From the NCBI GenBank assembly GCA_003552325.1, contig PUKM01000070.1, positions 1 to 13,040 of the forward strand: a DNA stretch of 13,040 nucleotides, given 5' to 3'. The notes beneath the pieces are model-generated. The model saw nothing but the letters and a program-made list of their open reading frames with translations, did no database searches and was not told the origin of the DNA. Source of the stretch: Natrialbaceae archaeon (GTDB taxonomy: Archaea > Halobacteriota > Halobacteria > Halobacteriales > Natrialbaceae). This document shows, piece by piece, positions 7,212-13,040 of the stretch. How positions within the stretch are numbered: position 1 is the first letter of the stretch; each line of letters starts with the position of its first letter. Made by a program: the position numbers and the translations under genes.

Positions 7212-7349
7212 GCAGTCTGACGTCTCCGTGTCCCGGCGGCACTGCAGACCGGTCGCGATTGTCCCGGTACTGACGGACAGCGAACCGTTTCATACGAGGG
7301 GAGAGACCGCACTCGTTTTGGTTGGATTCCTGCTTCCATCCGGCCGATC

Positions 7350-7375
7350 GTAACCGTTACACACTGTGGTACCAC
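7350..7375 (+). promoter_or_regulatory. Promoter region of the DUF6775-like gene with two short palindromes
   Basis: GTAAC-C-GTTAC (7350-7360) is centred 32 nt before the ATG at 7387, where a TATA-like element should lie. GTGGTACCAC (7366-7375) is a perfect 10-bp palindrome between it and the start. They could be an operator overlapping the promoter. Each is short enough to occur by chance. Confidence 0.3.
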
Positions 7376-7386
7376 TAGGTGTTCGT

Positions 7387-8154
7387 ATGGTCGAACAGGT
7401 GTTTCTCTATCGGGCCCCGTCGACAGTGGCCGACGCCGACGAGGTGGCGTCGTGGCTCGAGCCACGGATCGAGGGATCGGTGGCCGTCCGTGATCGGTTT
7501 CTCGAGACCTATTCATCGGACACCATCGTTGACGCGTTCGCGCAGGCTCGAGTTCGTGGTCCGCACGAGCGACGAACCGGGAACACCATGCTCGGAACCC
7601 TCCGGTACGAAGAACGTGTCCTCGAGCATCCCGAACGCGCTGGTGGAATCGTCTACGATGGGCGTCAGATACAGCGCGCGCTCAACGACGCCCTCGACCC
7701 AGCGGAACGTACACTCGAGACACTCCACATCGTCCTTCTCGATCGAGTGCTCGGGACCTGGGGGGACCACGATGGTCGGTGGCACAAACGGGTCACGGTA
7801 CCGGGTCAGCCAGCGCTGCTCTCCGTTCCAGGGTTGTACGAGGCCCCGGCAAAACCCGAAGCCTACTACAGGGCGAAACAGGGTCACGCGCTTTTATCCG
7901 GCGATACGCCCCCGCGGGAACTGCTCGAGCGTGACACGGAGGGGTCGTTTCTCATCGACAACGATCCTCGGACGACCGCGGCCCTCCGGGGGTACGCCTT
8001 ACAAGCGGTGGCGTACCTCGAGACGGGGGAGGCCTTCTGTCAGGACCCGACGTGTTGTCTGTTCAACGCACACACTCACGAGGATCTGTGCAAGGCCCAA
8101 CTCGAGGACCCGCTCTTGTGTACGAGACACGTTCGACGCTACGGTCGCTCCTGA
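7387..8154 (+). CDS. DUF6775-like conserved archaeal protein (putative metallopeptidase-related)
   Basis: A 255-residue soluble protein starting MVEQVFLYRAPS. I recognise it tentatively as the archaeal DUF6775 group, described as putative metallopeptidases with archaemetzincin-like features. Visible landmarks are a VRDRF segment near residue 35, HIVLLDRVLGTW (114-125), an EAPAKPEAYY block (152-161), and a C-terminal Cys/His cluster C218-x4-CC-x3-NAHTHEDLCKAQ ending C245-x2-H248. No HExxH zinc-protease motif is present, so activity is uncertain; the Cys/His cluster could bind a metal structurally. I chose the ATG at 7387, seven codons after another in-frame ATG (7366), because of promoter spacing and the N-terminal sequence. 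The gene is monocistronic and ends 16 nt from the convergent regulator gene. Confidence 0.6.
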   Translation: MVEQVFLYRAPSTVADADEVASWLEPRIEGSVAVRDRFLETYSSDTIVDAFAQARVRGPHERRTGNTMLGTLRYEERVLEHPERAGGIVYDGRQIQRALNDALDPAERTLETLHIVLLDRVLGTWGDHDGRWHKRVTVPGQPALLSVPGLYEAPAKPEAYYRAKQGHALLSGDTPPRELLERDTEGSFLIDNDPRTTAALRGYALQAVAYLETGEAFCQDPTCCLFNAHTHEDLCKAQLEDPLLCTRHVRRYGRS

Positions 8155-8170
8155 AAACAGAGACGTCCCG

Positions 8171-8590
8171 CTAATCGTCCTCAGATGAGACCATCGTCTC
8201 TGTGGGCTTTTCGGGCTCCAACGGAAGATCTTCGTCACCAAACTCTTGTTCGAGCTCGAGGACCTGCCGAGCGAACGTCCACCGACTGGTGTCTAGCTGG
8301 GGTCGTCTAATCGCTCCGCTTCGGGCGTCGTACTCGATGAGTCCGGCGTCAGCCAACTGGGGAAGATGGGTATGGACGAGCGAAACTGAGACAGCAGTTA
8401 ATTCCGGTGCCTCCCCAGGGTCTGCCTGGGTACGCTCGTATGATGCCACCTCGGAGGCGAGTTTCTCTACCGTGAGTTGTGGCTGAGAGATGAGAGACGA
8501 GACGGTGTAGCGACGCCGTGGGTGTGAAAGCGCCGTGAGGAGTGTATCAACCGTTGCAGACCGGAGCGTCGTCATAAGTGCCCCTACCAT
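8171..8590 (-). CDS. Winged-helix DNA-binding protein, DUF7344 type
   Basis: A 139-residue haloarchaeal transcription-regulator-like protein. Residues 14-45 (VDTLLTALSHPRRRYTVSSL and following) form the first helix of a winged-helix domain, and VSLVHTHLPQLADAGLIEYDARSGAI (69-94) is the recognition-helix and wing region typical of DUF7344 proteins. The C-terminus is highly acidic (EFGDEDLPLEPEKP...). The frame is open further upstream into the alaX gene, but I set the start at 8590: a palindromic TATA region centred 30 nt before it fits a leaderless transcript. An alternative ATG is at 8575. The base composition is slightly less GC-rich than the neighbours. It lies 52 nt downstream of alaX with its own promoter. 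Its targets are unknown, and self-regulation through the palindrome is a reasonable inference. Confidence 0.78.
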   Translation of the reverse strand: MVGALMTTLRSATVDTLLTALSHPRRRYTVSSLISQPQLTVEKLASEVASYERTQADPGEAPELTAVSVSLVHTHLPQLADAGLIEYDARSGAIRRPQLDTSRWTFARQVLELEQEFGDEDLPLEPEKPTETMVSSEDD

Positions 8591-8611
8591 ACTAGAGGGC
8601 ACAAGAGTTGT

Positions 8612-8627
8612 CCCAAATATATTTGGG
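8612..8627 (-). promoter_or_regulatory. Perfect 16-bp palindrome CCCAAATATATTTGGG forming the TATA region of the DUF7344 gene
   Basis: CCCAAATA/TATTTGGG is self-complementary over all 16 bases. The AT core is centred 30 nt upstream of the ATG at 8590, as expected for a TATA box. A dimeric winged-helix protein binding here would cover the TATA box and repress transcription. Because it is symmetric it could also prime transcription on the + strand, antisense to the 3' end of alaX. Confidence 0.55.
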
Positions 8628-8642
8628 TCACCACCTGTAGCT

Positions 8643-9374
8643 TCACTCACGCAATTGAAACCGGAGGCGTTCACGGCCAGCACCACCCGTCTCACGCCCC
8701 TCGATTTCGAGTCGTCCGAGTTCCCCCGTCGATTCCACGTGGGTACCCGCACAGGCAACTCGGTCAAGTGGCTCGTCTTCCTCACCGATTTCGACGATCC
8801 TGATGTCCGTGATGTGATCCGGCAACAGATCGATTCGCGTCCGCTCGAGGTCGAGTCGTGCCTCGGCTTCCGTCCGCTCGAGTTCGTACCATCGAACGGG
8901 AAGGTCGGCCTCGATCAGGTCGTTGATCGCGGCTTCGATATCGGCCTGTGCCGTCTCCCCGAAGCGGCCGTGTTCGCAGTCGAGGCGGGCTCGGTCGGCG
9001 TACAATTGATTCCCCGTCGTGGGTGCGTCGTAGGCCTCGAGGAGGTGCGCCGAAAGCAGATGTTGGGCGGTGTGATAGCGCATGTGACCGTACCGCCGGT
9101 CCCAGTCGAGTTCGCCGACGACAGTTGTCCCTGGCTCGAGGTCAGGTGCCGTGTCGGTCGCGAGTTCGTGGTGGATCGTCTCCCGTTTGTGGACGTCGGT
9201 GACGCGCCAGCAGTCATTCTCGTGGGTGATGGTCCCCGTGTCGGCTGGTTGGCCCCCGCCCGTCGCATAGAAGTGCGTTCCGTCGAGGACCACTCGTCCG
9301 TCGTCGAAGACGCGCTCGACGGTCGCCTCGAACTGGCGGATGCTCGAGTCCGCGAGATAGCGTTGGTCGGTCAT
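8643..9374 (-). CDS. alaX: Alanyl-tRNA editing protein AlaX (AlaX-M type)
   Basis: A freestanding editing hydrolase that removes mischarged Ser (or Gly) from tRNA-Ala, homologous to the editing domain of AlaRS; cytoplasmic. The 243-residue protein has the glycine motif FYATGGGQPADTG at 35-47 and all four expected zinc ligands: H101 and H105 in YHTAQHLL, C208 and H212 in CAGTHV. The C-terminal half is in place (GELGRLEIEGRETGGAGRERLRF). The length and the glycine motif suit the AlaX-M class rather than the short AlaX-S. The ATG at 9374 matches the family N-terminus (MTDQRYLADSSIRQFEATV). Its promoter would lie in 9375-9420 on the minus strand, where only a weak CTAAG element is seen, so it may be poorly transcribed or use a non-canonical box. 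It is divergent from fba. Confidence 0.93.
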   Translation of the reverse strand: MTDQRYLADSSIRQFEATVERVFDDGRVVLDGTHFYATGGGQPADTGTITHENDCWRVTDVHKRETIHHELATDTAPDLEPGTTVVGELDWDRRYGHMRYHTAQHLLSAHLLEAYDAPTTGNQLYADRARLDCEHGRFGETAQADIEAAINDLIEADLPVRWYELERTEAEARLDLERTRIDLLPDHITDIRIVEIGEEDEPLDRVACAGTHVESTGELGRLEIEGRETGGAGRERLRFQLRE

Positions 9375-9531
9375 ACCTGGTCGTGGGTACTCGAGGGTCT
9401 TAGGGGTGCAGTTTTCTCCGAACGGAGGTCGAGTCCCGCCAGCGTGGCGGCCGCTTTTCTCACACTCTCACCCCATTTCGTACCCCTGGCTAACAACTCG
9501 GGTTCTCGAGGTGTACAGCAGTTCGAAATAT

Positions 9532-9553
9532 GTGTGAATATAGTTCGTCACAC
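9532..9553. promoter_or_regulatory. Inverted repeat GTGTGA-N10-TCACAC upstream of fba
   Basis: Perfect 6-bp arms at 9532-9537 and 9548-9553 flank an ATATAG-containing 10-nt spacer, about 100 nt before the fba start. The geometry suits a dimeric regulator. No known haloarchaeal factor is recognised for it. Confidence 0.35.
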
Positions 9554-9578
9554 GCTGAAGAACGATAGCAGAGGAATT

Positions 9579-9595
9579 TACTACTCGAGAAAGTA
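9579..9595 (+). promoter_or_regulatory. TrmB-like binding site upstream of the fba-fbp operon
   Basis: TACT at 9579-9582, 8 nt, then AAGTA at 9591-9595 matches the published Halobacterium TrmB motif TACT-N7/8-GAGTA except for one base. It sits about 30 nt upstream of the fba TATA box. Upstream placement is the one associated with activation of gluconeogenic genes when sugar is absent. The match is short, so the call rests mainly on context. Confidence 0.38.
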
Positions 9596-9622
9596 TTTTG
9601 CAGCTGTCAGGACCGCCAATCC

Positions 9623-9627
9623 TATAT
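9623..9627 (+). promoter_or_regulatory. TATA box of the fba-fbp operon
   Basis: CCTATATGCG is centred about 28 nt before the ATG at 9653, pointing to a leaderless or near-leaderless transcript. A GGAG sequence at 9645-9648 precedes the ATG with only 4 nt between. Confidence 0.5.
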
Positions 9628-9652
9628 GCGTCGATGGTGGACGTGGAGATAG

Positions 9653-10441
9653 ATGCGTCCCATCGACGACTCACCAATTGTCCGTGACGGAAACGCCCTT
9701 ATTCTCGCGATGGACCACGGCCTCGAACACGGTCCGGTCGATTTCGAAGCGGTACCGGAGAAACTCGATCCACGAACCGTCTTCGAGACGGCAACCCACG
9801 ACGCCGTCACCTGTATCGCCGTCCAGAAAGGCATCGCCGAAGGCTACTATCCGAGCTACGAGGACGACGTCAACCTGCTCGTCAAACTCAACGGTACCTC
9901 GAACCTCTGGATGGGCGAACCCGACTCGGCGCTCAACTGCTCGGTCGAGTACGCCGCCGAGATCGGTGCTGACGCCGTCGGCTTCACCCTCTACGGCGGG
10001 TCGAACAACGAAGTGGAGATGGCAGAAGAGTTCCGCGAGGTCCACGAAACCGCCCGCGAGTACGACCTGCCCGTCGTCATGTGGTCGTACCCCCGCGGAC
10101 AGGGCCTGAAAAACGACACCAAACCGAGTACGATCTCGTACGCCTCTCGGATGGCACTCGAGCTCGGCGCCGACATCGCGAAGGTCAAATATCCCGGCAG
10201 TCCCGAGGCGATGGCCCACGCCGTCAAATCGGCGGGTGACATGAAAGTCGTCATGAGCGGCGGCTCGAAAACCGACGACCTCGAGTTCTGTTCGACGGTC
10301 GAAGCCGTCATCCAGGCCGGTGGAAACGGCCTCGCCGTCGGCCGAAACGTCTGGCAACGTGAACACCCAGAACGGATCCTCGACGCACTCGAGGGCATCA
10401 TCTACGAGGGCCAAACCGCCGATAGCGCCCTGGGTGAGTGA
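9653..10441 (+). CDS. fba: Class I fructose-bisphosphate aldolase (archaeal type)
   Basis: A Schiff-base aldolase that interconverts fructose 1,6-bisphosphate with dihydroxyacetone phosphate and glyceraldehyde 3-phosphate. It is a 262-residue (beta/alpha)8 barrel of the archaeal class I (DhnA-like) family. Landmarks are LILAMDHGLEHGP (16-28), with Asp21 in the active site; WSYPRG with Tyr146, matching the catalytic Tyr of the Thermoproteus enzyme; GADIAKVKYPG with the Schiff-base Lys (K177, or possibly K179); and the phosphate-binding MSGGSKT (201-207) and AVGRNVWQR (228-236). The related ADH synthase of aromatic biosynthesis has different sequence around the DHG motif and a different context. 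Here the neighbour 1 nt downstream is fructose-1,6-bisphosphatase, so the gluconeogenic direction is likely. Regulation by a TrmB-like activator is suggested by the site at 9579. Confidence 0.92.
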   Translation: MRPIDDSPIVRDGNALILAMDHGLEHGPVDFEAVPEKLDPRTVFETATHDAVTCIAVQKGIAEGYYPSYEDDVNLLVKLNGTSNLWMGEPDSALNCSVEYAAEIGADAVGFTLYGGSNNEVEMAEEFREVHETAREYDLPVVMWSYPRGQGLKNDTKPSTISYASRMALELGADIAKVKYPGSPEAMAHAVKSAGDMKVVMSGGSKTDDLEFCSTVEAVIQAGGNGLAVGRNVWQREHPERILDALEGIIYEGQTADSALGE

Positions 10442-10442
10442 G

Positions 10443-11318
10443 ATGTCGACGACACTCGAGGCACAGGCCGAGACGATTGAATCGATCATGCGAACCGTCG
10501 CCTACACCGCGACGGAGATTCGACAGGGCCTGATCGGTCGTCGGGGTACCGTCGACGAGGCGAACCCGAGCGGCGAAGTCCCACTCGAGGCCGACGTCTG
10601 GGCCGATCGGTTGCTGCGCGAACGCCTCTCGTCGATCGACGATGTCGCCCAGTATGCGAGTGAGGAGTCTCCGACTATCCTCGAGTGTGGCGATATGCGA
10701 CGCGGGTTGGCCGTGGCGACAGACCCCCTCGATGGCTCGTCAAATCTCGCCTCGAACAACACGATGGGGACCATCATTGGGGTGTACGACGAGCCGTTGC
10801 CGGCCCCCGGAACCCAACTCGTCGCCGCGGCATACGTCCTTTACGGGCCGATCGTGACGATGATGGTCGCGACTGACGACGGCGTCACCGAGTACGAACT
10901 CGGCGGCGGCGAACGTACGTTGATCCAATCGGACGTTCGCCTTCCCGATGACCCCGTCGTCTTCGGCATGGGTGGGCGCGCCCAGGAGTGGCCGCCCGCT
11001 ATCGAGGACTACGTCCGTGAGATCGAAACCGAACTCAAACTCCGCTACGGTGGCGCGATGATCGGCGACGTGAACCAGGTGATGAGCTACGGTGGCCTCT
11101 TTGGTTATCCGACCCTCGAGCCCGCCCCCGAGGGCAAACTGCGGGTCCAGTTCGAGGGGAACCCGATCGGCTACATCGTTGAACAGGCGGGCGGTGCCTC
11201 GAGCGATGGTCACCAGTCGCTGCTCGCGGTCGAACCGACCGAACTCCACCAGCGGACGCCCGTCTACGTCGGCAATTCGTCGTACATCGGCCGGCTCGAG
11301 GACGCACTGGCCGACTGA
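10443..11318 (+). CDS. fbp: Fructose-1,6-bisphosphatase, class 1
   Basis: Hydrolyses fructose 1,6-bisphosphate to fructose 6-phosphate plus phosphate, the committed step of gluconeogenesis; Mg2+-dependent and cytoplasmic. The 291-residue protein has Glu74 in YASEES, the metal-binding signature DPLDGSSN (94-101), RYGGAMIGDVNQVMSYGGLF (201-220) for substrate phosphate and sugar binding, and PIGYIVEQAGG (241-251) with the metal-ligand Glu247. It is somewhat shorter than the bacterial and eukaryotic enzymes of about 330 residues, and the AMP-site N-terminal region is abbreviated, so AMP inhibition may be absent (inference). The start is the ATG 1 nt after the fba stop. The frame is open upstream inside fba, but that extension has no family similarity. 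It forms an operon with fba. Confidence 0.93.
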   Translation: MSTTLEAQAETIESIMRTVAYTATEIRQGLIGRRGTVDEANPSGEVPLEADVWADRLLRERLSSIDDVAQYASEESPTILECGDMRRGLAVATDPLDGSSNLASNNTMGTIIGVYDEPLPAPGTQLVAAAYVLYGPIVTMMVATDDGVTEYELGGGERTLIQSDVRLPDDPVVFGMGGRAQEWPPAIEDYVREIETELKLRYGGAMIGDVNQVMSYGGLFGYPTLEPAPEGKLRVQFEGNPIGYIVEQAGGASSDGHQSLLAVEPTELHQRTPVYVGNSSYIGRLEDALAD

Positions 11319-11377
11319 CCGAGGGCCTCACTGCTGTTCTCCCCGGTCACACGGACGCTTCGAGAGAACCCGACACC

Positions 11378-11385
11378 CATATACT
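11378..11385 (+). promoter_or_regulatory. TATA-like box of argS
   Basis: CATATACT is centred about 26 nt before the ATG at 11407, consistent with leaderless transcription. A GGAGG at 11400-11404 sits only 2 nt from the ATG, too close to act well as a ribosome-binding site on a longer transcript. The 88-nt gap after fbp therefore carries a separate promoter. Confidence 0.45.
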
Positions 11386-11406
11386 CGAGCCCCGAAAACG
11401 GAGGGT

Positions 11407-13040
11407 ATGTTCATCGCACTTCGCGCGGAGGTCGAAGCCGCCCTCGAGGGCGCACTCTCGACGCTCGACCTCCCGACTGACGACCTCGGCCTCGAAGAGC
11501 CACCCGAAGACGTCCCGGCCGTCCTGGCCTCGAGCGTCGCCTTCCGGCTAGCTGGGGAGGTCGGTGCGGCCCCGCCACAGGTCGCCACGCAACTGGCCGA
11601 GGAACTCGAGGTCGAGTCACTGACGTACGTCGGCACGATCGAAACCCAGGGCCCGTATCTCAACTTCCTCCCGAGTGAGGCCTACTACGCGGAAACGCTC
11701 ACCGCGGGGACCGATGAAACGTACGGCTCGCTCCCCGACCAGGAGACCAGCGTCGTCGTCGAACACACCAGCGCGAACCCAACGGGGCCGGTACACGTCG
11801 GTCGCGCGCGCAACCCGATCACGGGCGATGCCGTCGCAAACCTCCTCGCGCTTGCGGGCTACGACGTCGACCGTCACTACTACGTCAACGACGCAGGCCG
11901 ACAGATCGCGACGTTCACCTGGGCCTACGAGACGTTCGACGAGGCCGACCTGGAGGACGACCCGGACCGCGAACGTATCGAGTACGATCTCGTTCGCTAC
12001 TACCGCAAAGGGAACGCATTCCTCGAGGAGGCCGACGAGGACGCCGTCGCCGAGGCCGAAGCCGAAATCGAATCCATCATGCAGGGACTCGAGGCGGGCG
12101 AGGAGGCGGCCTTCGAACGCGTCAGTGAGGTCGTCGATCAAGTTCTCGGCGGCATGCGGGAGTGTCTCGAGCGCCTCCCCGCCGAGTTCGACGAGTTCGT
12201 CAAAGAAACCCGATTCATGCTCGACGGCAGCACCCAGGACGTGGCCGAACGCCTCCGGGAAAGCGAGCACGCCGTCCTCGAGGATGGGGCCTGGCAACTC
12301 GAACTCGAGGCGTGGGACATCGATAAGAACCTCGTCTTCTTGCGTTCTGACGGAACCTCACTCTACACCACTCGAGACCTCGCCCACCACGAGTGGAAGT
12401 TCGCGAACTACGACCGCGCGGTGACTGTCCTCGGCGAAGATCACAAACTTCAGGCTCGCCAACTCGACGCCACCCTCGAATTACTTGGGAACGATACTGA
12501 CCGCCTGGACTCGATCCACTACTCGTGGGTCAACCTGCCCGGTGGCGAGGGGATGTCGACGCGCCGCGGCACCGGTATCATGCTCGACGACTTACTCGAT
12601 GAGGCCATCTCGCGGGCCCGTGAGGAGGTCGAATCCAGACTCGACGACCGTATCCGTGACGACAATCTCGACGAGGCCGACGTCGAGCGGATCGCCCACC
12701 AGGTTGGTATCGGGGCCGTCCGCTACGACATCGTCTCCAAACAACCAACCAAAGCGATCACTTTCGAGTGGGAGCAGGCTCTCGACTTCGAGGCCCAATC
12801 AGCCCCGTACGTCCAGTACGTCCACGCCCGCTGTTGTGGCATCCTCGAGGAAGCCGGTGTCGATGCGACCGGCATCGAAACCGATGTCGATGCGAGTCTG
12901 CTCGAGACCGACGCCGAACGCCACCTCCTCGAGACCATCGGACGGTTCCCAGCCGTCGTCGATGAGGCCGCAGACGACCTCGAGCCACACCAAATTGCCA
13001 CGTACACGCGGGAGTTCGCGGAGGCCTACAACGCCTTCTA
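11407..13040 (+). CDS. argS: Arginyl-tRNA synthetase (3' partial)
   Basis: Class I synthetase that charges tRNA-Arg with arginine. The frame runs from the ATG at 11407 to the window edge: 544 codons, with no stop, so perhaps 40 residues of the usual length are missing. Order: the N-terminal Arg-RS add-on domain (about 1-87), the nucleotide-binding entry VEHTSANPTGPVHVGRARN (118-136), where the HIGH signature reads HVGR, YYVNDAGRQ (158-166), the region GEDHKLQARQLDATL before the second signature, the KMSKS-equivalent GMSTRRG (382-388), and the start of the DALR anticodon-binding domain (SAPYVQYVHARCCGI and, near the end, REFAEAYNAF). Acidic insertions typical of halophiles occur around residue 205-230. 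It has its own TATA-like box and need not be cotranscribed with fbp. Confidence 0.95.
   Translation, partial: MFIALRAEVEAALEGALSTLDLPTDDLGLEEPPEDVPAVLASSVAFRLAGEVGAAPPQVATQLAEELEVESLTYVGTIETQGPYLNFLPSEAYYAETLTAGTDETYGSLPDQETSVVVEHTSANPTGPVHVGRARNPITGDAVANLLALAGYDVDRHYYVNDAGRQIATFTWAYETFDEADLEDDPDRERIEYDLVRYYRKGNAFLEEADEDAVAEAEAEIESIMQGLEAGEEAAFERVSEVVDQVLGGMRECLERLPAEFDEFVKETRFMLDGSTQDVAERLRESEHAVLEDGAWQLELEAWDIDKNLVFLRSDGTSLYTTRDLAHHEWKFANYDRAVTVLGEDHKLQARQLDATLELLGNDTDRLDSIHYSWVNLPGGEGMSTRRGTGIMLDDLLDEAISRAREEVESRLDDRIRDDNLDEADVERIAHQVGIGAVRYDIVSKQPTKAITFEWEQALDFEAQSAPYVQYVHARCCGILEEAGVDATGIETDVDASLLETDAERHLLETIGRFPAVVDEAADDLEPHQIATYTREFAEAYNAF

Larger units (their letters stand above)
9375..9652. 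other. Divergent intergenic region between alaX and fba with regulatory-looking elements
   Basis: 278 nt without a gene. The half next to fba is clearly AT-richer than the rest of the window. It contains an inverted repeat (9532-9553), a TrmB-like site (9579-9595) and the fba TATA box (9623-9627). Two CTCGAG hexamers lie at 9505 and 9584, and a third at 9390. Confidence 0.6.

Noticed and set aside
8591..8785. Longer start for the DUF7344 protein
   Set aside because: The added residues are translated from alaX coding sequence in another frame and from the palindromic promoter, so they are not credible protein.
8535..10109. A 524-codon plus-strand frame crossing alaX, the intergenic region and the start of fba
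   Set aside because: It is antisense to AlaX, which has all its catalytic and zinc motifs, and then out of frame with the aldolase. No domain is visible.
10320..10442. Extended start of the bisphosphatase inside fba
   Set aside because: The extra residues (METASPSAET...) are low-complexity and out of frame with fba. The ATG at 10443 is 1 nt after the fba stop and matches the family N-terminus.
9671..10489. A 272-codon minus-strand frame opposite fba
   Set aside because: Antisense shadow of a well-recognised aldolase.
1..13040. CRISPR array, insertion sequence or integrated element
   Set aside because: No regularly spaced DNA repeats, transposase, integrase or target-site duplications were seen. 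The only regular repeats are the protein-level modules at 4866-7208.

Overview
The window looks like chromosomal DNA of a halophilic archaeon (class Halobacteria), most likely from the Natrialba/Natronorubrum side of the group. The DNA is GC-rich, the proteins are acidic, several starts look leaderless with an AT-rich TATA-like box about 25-32 nt upstream, CTAG is rare in genes, and CTCGAG is very frequent even between genes. The gene content agrees: archaeal pantoate kinase, an archaeal-type class I aldolase next to a class 1 fructose-bisphosphatase, a DUF7344-type winged-helix protein and AlaX. The genus is an inference only.

Layout. (1) Positions 1-2509, + strand: a tight three-gene cluster of a sodium:solute symporter small subunit (DUF4212, cut by the window edge), the large SSS-family subunit, and a universal stress protein. 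The joints are a 1-nt overlap and a 2-nt gap. A short two-helix membrane protein (2521-2739, - strand) converges on the cluster. (2) 3115-3945, +: pantoate kinase for archaeal CoA synthesis. (3) 3946-4334: a 389-nt gene-free stretch with a strong promoter-like box and nested, possibly competing RNA stems. (4) 4335-7211, +: the most striking gene, a 958-residue protein with four N-terminal membrane helices followed by 13 tandem modules of about 58 residues. Each module has a W-x-W core and resembles the YegP/DUF1508 fold unit. (5) 7387-8154, +: a DUF6775-like protein with a C-terminal Cys/His cluster. (6) 8171-9374, -: a winged-helix regulator with a perfect 16-bp palindromic TATA region, downstream of an alanyl-tRNA editing hydrolase (AlaX). 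(7) 9653-11318, +: class I fructose-bisphosphate aldolase and fructose-1,6-bisphosphatase, 1 nt apart, behind a promoter with a TrmB-like site. (8) 11407 to the edge, +: arginyl-tRNA synthetase, lacking only its C-terminal tail.

How the genes fit together. The symporter cluster would import a small solute, probably a carboxylate, using the Na+ gradient. The fba-fbp pair performs the two steps that turn triose phosphates into fructose 6-phosphate, so this half of the window suits growth on organic or amino acids with gluconeogenesis. AlaX and ArgS are translation housekeeping. The least understood items are the tandem W-x-W membrane protein and the structured region before it.
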